Assembly (NCBI RefSeq): GCF_018982945.1 | Contig: NZ_JABRXE010000001.1 | Coordinates: 546,208 to 610,207, forward strand | Direction: 5' to 3' | From: Anaerostipes faecalis | Lineage (GTDB): Bacteria; Bacillota; Clostridia; Lachnospirales; Lachnospiraceae | DNA length: 64,000 bases | Part shown: one piece after another, positions 17,985 to 27,041 of the stretch | Position numbering within the stretch: the first letter of the stretch is position 1 | Layout: each line of letters starts with the position of its first letter | Notes under the pieces: generated by a model | Databases searched by the model: none | Seen by the model: the letters and a program-made list of their open reading frames with translations, nothing else | Told to the model about the DNA's origin: nothing | Translations under genes and position numbers: made by a program

Positions 17985-18794
17985 ATGGATAGGAAACTAA
18001 AGGTTTTAATTGCAGATAGTAATCAGACAGAAACAGAAAAACTTGCAGAGGAACTTTCTCAAAGTCTTGAAGTTGTGGCGACCGTGTTTGATGGAGTAAT
18101 GGCATTGGAGTCCATCAGGAGATTGTGTCCGGATGTCGTGGTTATAGATATTATGCTTCCGGTAATCGATGGTTTAGGGGTAATAGAAAAATGTAGAGAA
18201 GATTTAAAAAATGAAAAAATGCCATCATTTATAGTGACAACCTGTATTGGAAATCAGAAGCTTATTGAATGTATTAATCATATGGATATAGATTACTGTA
18301 TCATGAAACCATTTCAAACAGAGATACTTCGTCATCGAATTGAACAGATTACCAGATTGCACTATGTAAATCAGCAGATTCAATATGGACAGATGGAGGT
18401 AAAAGCAGATCAGGGACTAATAGTTTCTAATCAATATGATATTCGTCAGGATGTGACTAAAATTATAAGAGATTTGGGTATTCCTGCCCATATTAAAGGA
18501 TATCAATATATAAGAGAAGGAATAATAATGGCTATTGAAGACGTAAATATGATGAATTACATAACAAAGCTTCTATATCCATCTATTGCTAAAAAGTATA
18601 AGACAACCTCAAGCAGCGTTGAAAGAGCTATTCGACATGCCATTGAAGTTGCCTGGAATCGAGGAAAAGTGGAACTTCTGGAGGAAATGTTTGGTTATAC
18701 CATTAGTGCTGGAAAGGGAAAACCAACAAATTCAGAATTTATCGCACTGATAGCAGATAAGCTTAGACTGGATTACCAGATACACGCATCATAA
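17985..18794 (+). CDS. Second Spo0A-like response regulator
   Basis: 269-residue paralog of Spo0A directly downstream of spo0A. The receiver keeps D55 (VIDIMLP), T86 and K108 (IMKPF), but the acidic pair is D11-S12 in place of Asp-Asp, so Mg binding and phosphorylation may be altered. The effector domain is very similar to that of Spo0A in the DNA-contacting part ([36 protein letters not shown]), so it could bind the same 0A boxes. It may compete with, assist or heterodimerise with Spo0A; the sequence does not decide. The ribosome binding site is GAGGAGG (17968-17974). Confidence 0.9.
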   Translation: MDRKLKVLIADSNQTETEKLAEELSQSLEVVATVFDGVMALESIRRLCPDVVVIDIMLPVIDGLGVIEKCREDLKNEKMPSFIVTTCIGNQKLIECINHMDIDYCIMKPFQTEILRHRIEQITRLHYVNQQIQYGQMEVKADQGLIVSNQYDIRQDVTKIIRDLGIPAHIKGYQYIREGIIMAIEDVNMMNYITKLLYPSIAKKYKTTSSSVERAIRHAIEVAWNRGKVELLEEMFGYTISAGKGKPTNSEFIALIADKLRLDYQIHAS

Positions 18795-18801
18795 AACGAA
18801 T

Positions 18802-18841
18802 AAAAAGGATAGAGCAAATAAAATGTTGCTCTATCCTTTTT
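18802..18841. terminator. Bidirectional-looking terminator between spo0A paralog and rqcH
   Basis: A perfect 16-bp stem (AAAAAGGATAGAGCAA / TTGCTCTATCCTTTTT) with an 8-nt loop. The A tract and T tract on either side would let it act on both converging units. Confidence 0.88.
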
Positions 18842-18858
18842 ATTAGAAAAGAAATTAT

Positions 18859-18878
18859 TACGCTAAAGTGCAAAAGTC
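18859..18878 (+). repeat. Fragment of the structured intergenic repeat (copy C)
   Basis: 20 bp with 17 identities to the 5' part of copy B (28509-28528), including TACGCTAAAG. The rest of the element is absent. It lies between two convergent genes, just after a terminator. Confidence 0.4.
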
Positions 18879-18908
18879 TTTCCATGAAAATTGAAGCAGT
18901 TTCGTTTT

Positions 18909-20654
18909 TTATGAATTAGCCTCAGTGATTCCCTGGATGTCGGGAATACACATCATGGAGTAATTTGTATGATAAATGACAAATCCAGGTTTTGCTTTCG
19001 GAGGCTTTTTCAGTTCTTTTCGCTGAATGTAATCAATTTCGACTTTTGGAGCCTGGCGGCCTTTTGAATAGTATGCAGCAAGACGACCGGCTTCTTCGAA
19101 AGTTGCATCAGGTAAGGTATCAGCTTGTTCTTTACGGACGATTACATGGGAACCTGCCATATTTTTAGCATGGAACCACCAGTCTCCTCCATTGGCAAAT
19201 TTAAAAGTTAATTCATCGTTTTGATAATTATTTTTTCCAACATACATATGAAATCCATCAGAAGAAATATAATGAAGAGGCTTTGATTTTCCAGGACGTT
19301 TATTTCCTTTTTTTCCGTGGCTTTTAATATATCCGTAATCTGTTAGTTCATCTTTGATAATAGATAAATCTTTTTCATCCTCAGAAAGAATCAAAGATGC
19401 CATAATGGAATCCAGATGATCCATATCAGATTTTGTTTCGAGAATCAGTTCTGAAAGTGCTTCGTATGTCCGCTTTAATTTATTATATTTTGCGAAATAT
19501 TTTTGGGAATTATCCAAAGGTGTTTTCGTCGGATCTAAAGGAATCGTAACCTCTTCGTTTGTATAGTAATTCATACATGTAAGAGATTTAGCTTCAGGTT
19601 CAAGACCATATCCGTATGTCTGAATGAGTTCACCATATATTTTGAATTTGTCACGCTTCTCTGTATCTTTAAGCTGGCGAATCTGAAGATCATATTTTTT
19701 ACTTGTTCTTTCTAATGCAGTTTGAACAATTTTTCTTAAGTCTGCAGATTTCTGTTTCATTCGGGTGAATTTTTCTTTCTCAGCATAATATCCAATCAAA
19801 ACATCAAATATGGAATCAAACTTCTTCTGAGTACAATCTGAAAAAGATGTTAAACAGATACATGAGAATTCTTTTGGTTCTTCTCCGGAATATATGATAT
19901 TGGGCGTATATGCATGATCTTCTATTAAAGTATTAAGTTTGACCAGTTGACCGTATAGTCCGGCCATAGCATCTTCTGTAAGAGAATCTGTAGAAGCATT
20001 TCCATCCAGACCGGATCGAAAACAGATTTCATTGGCAATCAGTGGGCTCATTCCGGTAATTGAAGTATATAGCGCTTTACAAAGATTCAAAGGTTTTGAC
20101 AGGATGTTCTGATAATAATAATCATAAGTTAAACTGCTTAGGGGTATTTTTCCCTTAGAAGGAGGAAAAGTATATATTCTCCCGGGAAGTACTTCACGAA
20201 CAGAGCTGATATTGGCTGAAATATGTTTAATACTGTCCAAAATCATATTTTGCTGATCTACAAAAATAATATTGCTGTGTTTTCCCATGATCTCGATGAC
20301 AAGTCGCTTTTGGCAAAGATCTCCCAGCTCGTCAAGATGCTCAACAGTAATTTCAATAATTCTTTCGAAATTCGGCTGTTTAATGGATACAATACGGCCA
20401 TTGCTGATATGTTTTCTTAAAAGCATGCAGAAATTAGGTGCCTGCATAGGATTCGATTTTGATTCTCTTGACAGGTAAACTAAAGGAAGAGAAGCACTTG
20501 CAGATAAATGCAGACGTTTTGTATCTCTGTCTTTCTTTATTACTAGAGTTATTTCGTCAGCTTCCGGCTGATAAATTTTATAAATTCTTCCACCGATAAT
20601 CTGTTGATTCAATTCGGTTACTATATTTGAAATGACAAATCCATCAAATGCCAT
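18909..20654 (-). CDS. rqcH: RqcH/FbpA, NFACT family ribosome rescue factor
   Basis: 581-residue NFACT protein. Known RqcH binds stalled 50S-peptidyl-tRNA complexes and adds C-terminal alanine tails for degradation; the same family was named fibronectin-binding protein (FbpA). NFACT-N is at about 1-200 (starting AFDGFVISNIVTELN), a coiled-coil middle at about 280-430, and NFACT-R at the C-terminus (DGFHMYVGKNNYQND; WWFHAKNMAGSHVIVR). It is a single-gene unit read away from map, with an AGGAGG ribosome binding site. Confidence 0.94.
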   Translation of the reverse strand: MAFDGFVISNIVTELNQQIIGGRIYKIYQPEADEITLVIKKDRDTKRLHLSASASLPLVYLSRESKSNPMQAPNFCMLLRKHISNGRIVSIKQPNFERIIEITVEHLDELGDLCQKRLVIEIMGKHSNIIFVDQQNMILDSIKHISANISSVREVLPGRIYTFPPSKGKIPLSSLTYDYYYQNILSKPLNLCKALYTSITGMSPLIANEICFRSGLDGNASTDSLTEDAMAGLYGQLVKLNTLIEDHAYTPNIIYSGEEPKEFSCICLTSFSDCTQKKFDSIFDVLIGYYAEKEKFTRMKQKSADLRKIVQTALERTSKKYDLQIRQLKDTEKRDKFKIYGELIQTYGYGLEPEAKSLTCMNYYTNEEVTIPLDPTKTPLDNSQKYFAKYNKLKRTYEALSELILETKSDMDHLDSIMASLILSEDEKDLSIIKDELTDYGYIKSHGKKGNKRPGKSKPLHYISSDGFHMYVGKNNYQNDELTFKFANGGDWWFHAKNMAGSHVIVRKEQADTLPDATFEEAGRLAAYYSKGRQAPKVEIDYIQRKELKKPPKAKPGFVIYHTNYSMMCIPDIQGITEANS

Positions 20655-20692
20655 AACTTACCTCCTGATTGTAGAATTTTTGTTCGTCCACA

Positions 20693-20720
20693 ATTATAAC
20701 AGATAGAAAGAAAAGTATAA
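20693..20720 (-). promoter_or_regulatory. rqcH promoter
   Basis: On the minus strand, TTATAC (20715-20720), 16-bp spacer and TATAAT (20693-20698), 39 nt upstream of the rqcH start. Confidence 0.5.
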
Positions 20721-20828
20721 AGGGAAACCATTTAAAGGTTTAAGTTGTATATGGATAAAAAATGTAAAAATGATAAAAAGTGTGTTAAAATAAATGAAAA
20801 ATAATCAATGAAAGGATTTGGTATTATT

Positions 20829-21701
20829 ATGATAACTATAGGAAGAAATGATCCATGCTGGTGTGGAAGTGGAAAAAAATATAAAAAATGCCATAGTCAT
20901 TTTGATGAAAAAATTCAGGAGATGAAGCAAGAAGGGTATATTGTACCGCCTCATAAGATAATCAAAACTCCAGAACAGATACAGGGAATTCGTGAAAGCG
21001 GGAAAATTAATATTGCGGTGTTGGATTATATAGCAGAACATATAAAGGAAGGTATTTCAACCCAGCAGATCGATGACTGGGTATATGAGCAGACTACATC
21101 CAGAGGAGCTATTCCTGCACCACTTAATTATGAAGGATTTCCAAAAAGTGTATGTACATCTGTAAATGAACAGGTTTGCCATGGAATTCCTTCAGAGGAT
21201 GTCATTTTAAAAGAAGGAGATATCATAAATGTTGATGTATCAACGATTTACCATGGATATTTCTCAGATTCTTCACGCATGTTTTGTATTGGAAAAGTTT
21301 CAGAAGAGAAGAAGAAACTGGTAGATGTCACAAAGGAATGTATAGAAATAGGTTTAAAGAATGTAAAACCATGGGGTCTTCTTGGCGATATGGGACATGC
21401 AGTGCATGAACATGCAATAAAAAACGGATATTCAGTTGTAAAAGAAATTGGTGGACATGGTGTTGGAATTGAATTTCATGAAGATCCCTATGTCAGTTAT
21501 GTTTCAAGAGAAGGAACAGGTATGGTTATGGCACTAGGAATGATATTTACCATTGAACCTATGGTAAATATGGGGACAGACAAAATCTTTGTGGATGATG
21601 AAGATGACTGGACGATTTATACAGATGATGGAAAACCTTCTGCTCAATGGGAGGTGCAGGTTCTGGTAACAGAAGATGGATATGAAATTCTGGCATATTA
21701 A
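20829..21701 (+). CDS. map: Methionine aminopeptidase with N-terminal SEC-C zinc motif
   Basis: Type I methionine aminopeptidase, 290 residues from the ATG at 20829; an in-frame ATG at 20808 would add seven residues. The first 25 residues are a SEC-C zinc-binding motif (GRNDPCWCGSGKKYKKCH), as in many clostridial MAPs. The metal ligands are visible in DVSTIYHGYFSDSSRMF, GGHGVGIEFHEDP, TIEPM and WEVQVLVTEDG. It removes N-terminal Met from nascent proteins. It is followed after 11 nt by the remains of an ABC transporter. Confidence 0.95.
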   Translation: MITIGRNDPCWCGSGKKYKKCHSHFDEKIQEMKQEGYIVPPHKIIKTPEQIQGIRESGKINIAVLDYIAEHIKEGISTQQIDDWVYEQTTSRGAIPAPLNYEGFPKSVCTSVNEQVCHGIPSEDVILKEGDIINVDVSTIYHGYFSDSSRMFCIGKVSEEKKKLVDVTKECIEIGLKNVKPWGLLGDMGHAVHEHAIKNGYSVVKEIGGHGVGIEFHEDPYVSYVSREGTGMVMALGMIFTIEPMVNMGTDKIFVDDEDDWTIYTDDGKPSAQWEVQVLVTEDGYEILAY

Positions 21702-21712
21702 TAAGGAGCGGT

Positions 21713-22201
21713 ATGATGAATCTGATTGAAATTCATGGTGTAACCAAAGATTATGGCAATGGAAAAGGAATTTTCAATGTAACTTTCCGGGAGTATTTAT
21801 CATAATTCTTACTAATCGGCTGATTGTAAAATATGTGGATCAGGCTCCATGGTATATCTGCTGTCAGGTCCTGATAAGAGAAGAAAAATTGCAATGACCC
21901 AGCAGTTTGTACTGATATTTTTTACTTTACTGCTTGTTTTTTATGTGACAGCACTTATAATAATTACAGGACAGATAATGTTTCCGGGAGAATTGGATAT
22001 TAACGGATTTATACGTTTAAATGTTGGATGGATAGGATTACTGTTGTTTTTTGGAGGAATGTGCTTTGCATCTTCTTGTATTTTTAATGACTCTAAAAAT
22101 GCATCAGGGGTGAGTTTTGCTATTGTGATTTATTCCATTCTTGTTCAGATGGTGTCACAGGTTGGAGAAAAATCTGTATATTTAATATTTTTAATTAGGA
22201 G
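21713..22201 (+). pseudogene. Decayed ABC transporter: ATPase start fused to permease middle
   Basis: 21713-21805 encodes the first 30 residues of an ABC ATPase (LIEIHGVTKDYGNGKGIFNVTF) behind a good ribosome binding site, then stops. From 21793 another frame encodes part of an ABC-2 type permease (IIILTNRLIVKYVDQ), and after a 1-nt loss near 21842 it continues as GSMVYLLSGPDKRRK and four or so membrane segments to about 22190. Most of the ATPase and both ends of the permease are missing. The middle was deleted and the remainder has frameshifted; no function is expected. Confidence 0.75.
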
Positions 22202-22209
22202 GTCTTTTT

Positions 22210-22680
22210 ATGAGTGATCAGTTTATAACATTAAAAATAGACAAAAAGAAACATATTGCATTAATTGCTCATGATGGAATGAAACATTCACTGATACAGT
22301 GGTGTGAAGAGCATAAAGAAATATTACAAAAACATTCTCTTTGTGGAACAGGGACAACTGCCAGAATGGTTTCTATGAAAACAGGTCTTTCTGTGAAAGG
22401 TTATAACAGCGGACCTCTTGGAGGGGATCAGCAGATAGGAGCACAGATTGTGGAAGGAAAGGTGGATCTTGTCATCTTCTTTTCTGATCCATTAACAGCA
22501 CAGCCTCATGATCCTGATGTAAAGGCATTACTTAGGATTGCACAAGTGTATGATATTCCCATTGCAAACAATAAAGCAACAGCAGATTTCCTGATTACAT
22601 CAAAATATATGGATGAAGAATACCAGCATCAGGTGATGGATTTTCAAAAAAATGTTGCAGAACGTGCAGCAAAGCTATAA
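22210..22680 (+). CDS. mgsA: Methylglyoxal synthase
   Basis: 156-residue enzyme that converts dihydroxyacetone phosphate to methylglyoxal, a bypass when phosphate is limiting. The N-terminal IALIAHDGMKHSLIQW, the phosphate-binding CGTGTTARM and the catalytic GPLGGDQQIGA with DLVIFFSDPLTAQPHDPDV are all present. The ribosome binding site AGGAGG is at 22198-22203. It follows the decayed ABC genes and ends in a terminator. Confidence 0.96.
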   Translation: MSDQFITLKIDKKKHIALIAHDGMKHSLIQWCEEHKEILQKHSLCGTGTTARMVSMKTGLSVKGYNSGPLGGDQQIGAQIVEGKVDLVIFFSDPLTAQPHDPDVKALLRIAQVYDIPIANNKATADFLITSKYMDEEYQHQVMDFQKNVAERAAKL

Positions 22681-22689
22681 AAAAGCCTA

Positions 22690-22719
22690 TGTCGGGGAAT
22701 GTTTTTGCATTTTCCGGCA
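22690..22719 (+). terminator. Terminator after mgsA
   Basis: A 12-bp stem with three G-T pairs (TGTCGGGGAATG / CATTTTCCGGCA) and 6-nt T-rich loop, followed by TTTCTTTAT. The -35 box of the next promoter lies in the 3' arm. Confidence 0.6.
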
Positions 22720-22733
22720 TTTCTTTATATAAT
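22705..22733 (+). promoter_or_regulatory. Promoter for the PH-domain protein
   Basis: TTGCAT (22705-22710), 17-bp spacer, TATAAT (22728-22733), 33 nt before the next start. Confidence 0.65.
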
Positions 22734-22766
22734 ACAAGGACAGAATGAAATCAAGGAGGCTAAGTT

Positions 22767-23156
22767 ATGCTGAATAAAGATAAAAAAACCTGGGAGGATC
22801 GTAAACATTTTCTGTGGTGGCCTATTACTTTTACAAAATACCGCATTGAAAATGGAAGAATCTATTTAACAACCGGATTATTTTCAACCAAAGAAGAAGA
22901 GTGTCTCTTATATCGTATTATGGATATAACATTTGAAAGAACTCTGGGAAATAAAATCTGTGGTACAGGTACGATTCGAATGACAACAAAGGATGCATCC
23001 AGTCCGGTTATTTTACTGGAAAATATTGCTGACTCAAAAAATGTAAAAGACACACTGAGTCAGTGGGTGGAAGAAGAACGAGAAGCAAAAAGGGTTACAG
23101 GAAGAGATATGTACGGTGCAAGCAGTCATCTGGATGAGTATGATGGAGATTTATAA
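22767..23156 (+). CDS. Bacterial PH-domain (YdbS-like) protein
   Basis: 129-residue protein with a bPH2/YdbS-type PH domain: FTKYRIENGRIYLTTGLFSTKEEECLLYRI is split here as KYRIENGRIYL and EECLLYRIMDITFERT, followed by GTIRM. Unlike YdbS it has no membrane segments. The C-terminus (about 90-129) is charged and probably disordered. Role unknown; single-gene unit with its own promoter. Confidence 0.75.
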   Translation: MLNKDKKTWEDRKHFLWWPITFTKYRIENGRIYLTTGLFSTKEEECLLYRIMDITFERTLGNKICGTGTIRMTTKDASSPVILLENIADSKNVKDTLSQWVEEEREAKRVTGRDMYGASSHLDEYDGDL

Positions 23157-23191
23157 GATATCACCATAAAACTTTTAGAAAACAGAGACAG

Positions 23192-23262
23192 TTGACAAAG
23201 AAGAAAATGCTTGTTAGAATACTAGATAGTTTTGTGTGCTAGCGAATTAGCACTTTAATTCG
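23192..23262 (+). promoter_or_regulatory. Histidine operon promoter and leader with two exclusive hairpins
   Basis: TTGACA (23192-23197), 17-bp spacer, TAGAAT (23215-23220). The leader can form GTGCTA / TAGCAC (23236-23241 with 23248-23253) or CGAATT / AATTCG (23243-23248 with 23257-23262). They share bases, so only one can form at a time. Neither is followed by a T tract. Confidence 0.65.
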
Positions 23263-23287
23263 ATAAAGTATCAAGGAGAAATAGAAG

Positions 23288-24469
23288 ATGAACAAAAAGA
23301 GAGTTCATACACCTGAAGGTGTAAGAGATGTTTATGGAATAGAATGCAGACAGAGAATTAAACTGAAGGAGAAGTTAAACAAGGTTTTTGCTTTGTATGG
23401 TTATGAAAATATCCGTACTCCGGGTTTTGAATTCTTTGATGTATTTAACAGTGAAAAAGGTACAGTTTCTTCCAGGGAAATGTACAAATTTTTTGACAGA
23501 GAAGGAAATACTCTGGTTCTGCGTCCTGATGTTACGCCTTCTATTGCAAGGTGCGTGGCAAAATATTTTAGTGAAGAGAAAATGGGAATCCGTCTCTCAT
23601 ATGCAGGGAATGTTTTCTTAAACAATTCCAGCTATCAGTTAAAATTAAAAGAAACATGCCAGCTGGGAGCAGAGCTGGTAAATGATGACTCTGCACAGGC
23701 TGACAGTGAAGTGATTGCAATGGCAGTGGATTGTTTTCTGGCATCAGGATTAAAAGATTTCCGTATATCAATCGGAGAAGTAGAATTTTTCCAGGGGCTG
23801 ACGGAGTCTATTTGTGATGAAGATATAAAAAATGAATTGAGAGATTTTATTCTTAACAAGAATTATTTTGGATTGATGGAATATGTGGAGAATCTGGATA
23901 TTCCTGAAAAGGTAAAATCTGTATTTTTAAGGTTCAATGAGTTAAATGGAGATGTGACGATTCTTAATCAGGCAGAAGAGATGGTTGAAAATGAAACTTC
24001 AAAAAAAGCTTTGGCACGTCTTCGTAATGTTTATGAAATTTTAAAATTATATGGAAAAGAAAAATATATAAGTTTTGATCTTGGTATGCTTAATCGCCAC
24101 AATTACTATACAGGGATTATTTTCAAAGGATATACTTATGGAACAGGTGATGCCGTTCTGAAAGGTGGCCGCTATGATAATCTGATAGAGCAGTTTGGGA
24201 AAAAGGCACCTTCTGTAGGGTTTGCCATAGTGCTTGATGAATTGATGATGGCTTTAAGCCGACAGGAAATTCCTATGGAAGCAAGACATACAGATGTGAT
24301 GATTGTATATAGCGAAGATTTAATAAAGGATGCAATTTTGAAAGCCAAAGAACTTCGTAAACAGGGAAAGACAGTTATTTTAGAAAGAAAAAATACTGCC
24401 TGCAGCAAAGATGATTATCAGAAATTTGCAAAAGATCATCATCTTGGTGAAATTTTATATTTTATTTAG
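23288..24469 (+). CDS. hisZ: ATP phosphoribosyltransferase regulatory subunit HisZ
   Basis: 393-residue HisRS-like protein that activates the short form of HisG. It has the class II synthetase core (TPEGVRDVYG, RPDVTPSIAR, LGAELV) but lacks the tRNA-binding role; YTGIIFKGYTYGTGDAVLKGGRYDNL is seen in parts. It is the first gene of the his operon and lies 16 nt before a 215-residue HisG, the type that needs HisZ. Confidence 0.94.
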   Translation: MNKKRVHTPEGVRDVYGIECRQRIKLKEKLNKVFALYGYENIRTPGFEFFDVFNSEKGTVSSREMYKFFDREGNTLVLRPDVTPSIARCVAKYFSEEKMGIRLSYAGNVFLNNSSYQLKLKETCQLGAELVNDDSAQADSEVIAMAVDCFLASGLKDFRISIGEVEFFQGLTESICDEDIKNELRDFILNKNYFGLMEYVENLDIPEKVKSVFLRFNELNGDVTILNQAEEMVENETSKKALARLRNVYEILKLYGKEKYISFDLGMLNRHNYYTGIIFKGYTYGTGDAVLKGGRYDNLIEQFGKKAPSVGFAIVLDELMMALSRQEIPMEARHTDVMIVYSEDLIKDAILKAKELRKQGKTVILERKNTACSKDDYQKFAKDHHLGEILYFI

Positions 24470-24485
24470 AAAGGACATAGGATAG

Positions 24486-25133
24486 ATGAGATATATTACA
24501 TTTGCTTTGGCGAAAGGCCGGCTTGCTAAAAAAACATTATCTTTGCTGGAACAGATTGGTATTACCTGTGAAGAGATGAAAGATGAGAAAACACGAAAAC
24601 TGATTTTTGTGAATGAAGAACTGAAATTAAAGTTTTTCCTTTCAAAAGCCAGTGATGTTCCTACATATGTGGAATATGGTGCAGCCGATATTGGGGTTGT
24701 GGGAAAGGATACCATTCTTGAAGAAGGAAGAAATCTCTATGAAGTGCTGGATTTGAAATTCGGTGCATGTAAAATGTGCGTTTGCGGGCCTAAAGAGGCT
24801 AAGAAGTATTTAAATGGTAACGAGATTATTCGCGTTGCATCAAAATATCCGCATATTGCGAAAGAATATTTTAATAATCAGAAACTTCAGACAGTTGAAA
24901 TTGTGAAATTAAATGGTTCTGTTGAATTAGCACCAATTGTGGGACTTTCTGAAGTTATTGTTGATATTGTTGAAACCGGAACCACGTTAAAGGAAAACGG
25001 TCTGGAAGTACTGGAGGAAGTATGTCCGTTGTCTGCAAGAATGGTGGTAAACCAGGTAAGCCAGAAAATGGAACAGGAAAGAATCAGTAAAATCATATTT
25101 GAATTAAAGAAATTATTAGACGAGAAGAAATAG
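24486..25133 (+). CDS. hisG: ATP phosphoribosyltransferase, short form
   Basis: First enzyme of histidine biosynthesis, joining ATP and PRPP. At 215 residues it is the short form without the C-terminal regulatory domain. Signatures include [25 protein letters not shown] and the PRPP loop [17 protein letters not shown] ([14 protein letters not shown] here). Feedback control probably passes through HisZ. Confidence 0.96.
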   Translation: MRYITFALAKGRLAKKTLSLLEQIGITCEEMKDEKTRKLIFVNEELKLKFFLSKASDVPTYVEYGAADIGVVGKDTILEEGRNLYEVLDLKFGACKMCVCGPKEAKKYLNGNEIIRVASKYPHIAKEYFNNQKLQTVEIVKLNGSVELAPIVGLSEVIVDIVETGTTLKENGLEVLEEVCPLSARMVVNQVSQKMEQERISKIIFELKKLLDEKK

Positions 25134-25142
25134 GGGGCACAT

Positions 25143-26447
25143 ATGAGAATTGTAAAAGTAAATCAGGATTCCATAGATAATATTTTATCTGACTTGTTAA
25201 AGAGAAGTCCAAATCACTATGATGGATTTCAGGAAAAAGTTGATGGGATTATTGCCAATGTAAAAGAGAATGGCGATCAGGCTGTGTTTGATTACACCAG
25301 ACAGTTTGATGGTGCAGACATTCATGCGGATAATATACTGGTAACAGAAGAAGAAATAAAAGAAGCATATGAGCAGGTTGATGACAAGCTTATTGAGGTT
25401 ATTCGAAAAGCAATAAAAAATATCAGAGATTTCCATGAAAAGCAGCTTCAGAACAGCTGGTTTGAAACAAGAGAAGATGGAGTTATGCTGGGACAGAAAG
25501 TGACTCCTATGGAAAGCTGCGGGGTTTATGTTCCTGGTGGAAAAGCGGTATATCCGTCTTCTGTATTGATGAATATTGTTCCTGCACATGTAGCAGGTGT
25601 TAAAAATATCATTATGACAACACCGCCTGGAAAAGATGGGAAAGTAACTGCCAATACACTTGTTGCTGCAAAGGAAGCAGGTGCCACTGCAGTATATAAA
25701 GTTGGCGGAGCGCAGGCTATTGCGGCTCTGGCCTTTGGAACAGAATCTATTCCTAAAGTTGATAAAATTGTAGGACCAGGTAATATTTTCGTTGCACTGG
25801 CAAAAAAAGCTGTCTATGGAAATGTCAGTATCGATTCAATTGCAGGACCTAGCGAGATTCTTGTTTTGGCTGATGATAGTGCTAATCCAAGATATGTTGC
25901 AGCAGATCTGCTTTCTCAGGCTGAACATGATGAGATGGCCAGTGCAATTCTGGTGACAACAAGTGAAGAACTGGCACAGAAAGTATCAGATGAAATTGAT
26001 GGATTTTTAAATGAACTTTCCAGAAAAGAAATTATGGAAAAATCCCTGGAATCTTTTGGATATATCCTTATTGCCAAGGATATGAAAGAAGCTGTGGATG
26101 TGGCCAATGCCATTGCGTCTGAACATATGGAAATAATGACGGAAAATCCATTTGATGTTATGACAAGAGTGAAAAATGCAGGTGCGATCTTTATTGGACA
26201 ATATAGCTGCGAACCACTTGGAGATTATTTTGCAGGACCAAACCATGTACTTCCAACCAATGGAACAGCAAAATTTTTCTCACCATTAAGTGTGGATGAT
26301 TTTATTAAGAAGTCAAGTGTGATATATTATTCAAGAGAAGCATTGCAGTCGGTTCACAAAGATATTGAATTTTTTGCAAATCAGGAGAAATTAACAGCTC
26401 ATGCAAACTCAATGAAAGTTAGATTTGAAAATGAACAGGAAGGATAG
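25143..26447 (+). CDS. hisD: Histidinol dehydrogenase
   Basis: Zinc- and NAD-dependent enzyme for the last two steps of histidine synthesis, 434 residues. GPGNIFVALAKK, IAGPSEILVLAD, LLSQAEHDE and the SEHMEIM...GPNHVLPT segments hold the known catalytic and Zn-binding residues. It lies 9 nt after hisG and 5 nt before hisB. Confidence 0.97.
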   Translation: MRIVKVNQDSIDNILSDLLKRSPNHYDGFQEKVDGIIANVKENGDQAVFDYTRQFDGADIHADNILVTEEEIKEAYEQVDDKLIEVIRKAIKNIRDFHEKQLQNSWFETREDGVMLGQKVTPMESCGVYVPGGKAVYPSSVLMNIVPAHVAGVKNIIMTTPPGKDGKVTANTLVAAKEAGATAVYKVGGAQAIAALAFGTESIPKVDKIVGPGNIFVALAKKAVYGNVSIDSIAGPSEILVLADDSANPRYVAADLLSQAEHDEMASAILVTTSEELAQKVSDEIDGFLNELSRKEIMEKSLESFGYILIAKDMKEAVDVANAIASEHMEIMTENPFDVMTRVKNAGAIFIGQYSCEPLGDYFAGPNHVLPTNGTAKFFSPLSVDDFIKKSSVIYYSREALQSVHKDIEFFANQEKLTAHANSMKVRFENEQEG

Positions 26448-26452
26448 AATTT

Positions 26453-27040
26453 ATGAATAGAAGTGCATCCCTTGAAAGGAATACCAGCGAAACAAAAATC
26501 AAACTAACATTAAATCTGGATGGAAATGGAAAAACGAATATTCATACAGGTGTGGGTTTTTTTGATCATATGTTAAATAGTTTTGCCCGTCATGGTTTTT
26601 TTAATCTTGATGTGCAGGTGGAAGGGGATCTTTGGGTTGACTGCCATCATACTATTGAAGATGTTGGAATTGTACTTGGAGAAGCCATCAAAAAGGCAGT
26701 TGGAGATAAGAAAGGAATAAAACGTTATGGCTCTTTTATGCTTCCAATGGATGAAACTTTGATGCTTTGTGCCATAGATTTGTCTGGAAGACCGTATTTT
26801 AACATGGATTGTGAGTTTACGGTTGATCGTGTTGGAGAATTTGATACAGAGATGGTAAAAGAATTTTTCTATGCGATTTCATATAGCAGTGCCATGAATT
26901 TACATTTGAAAAAACTGGATGGCGAAAACAATCATCACATTATTGAAGCAGCATTTAAAGCATTTGCAAAGGCATTAGATGAGGCAACTATGATGGATCC
27001 AAGAATTACGGATGTGCTATCCACGAAAGGAGCATTATAA
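26453..27040 (+). CDS. hisB: Imidazoleglycerol-phosphate dehydratase
   Basis: Single-domain manganese enzyme of 195 residues that dehydrates imidazole glycerol phosphate. The metal-binding repeats are clear: [22 protein letters not shown], and near the C-terminus [18 protein letters not shown]. No phosphatase domain is fused. The next gene starts one base later, after a shared ribosome binding region. Confidence 0.97.
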   Translation: MNRSASLERNTSETKIKLTLNLDGNGKTNIHTGVGFFDHMLNSFARHGFFNLDVQVEGDLWVDCHHTIEDVGIVLGEAIKKAVGDKKGIKRYGSFMLPMDETLMLCAIDLSGRPYFNMDCEFTVDRVGEFDTEMVKEFFYAISYSSAMNLHLKKLDGENNHHIIEAAFKAFAKALDEATMMDPRITDVLSTKGAL

Positions 27041-27041
27041 A

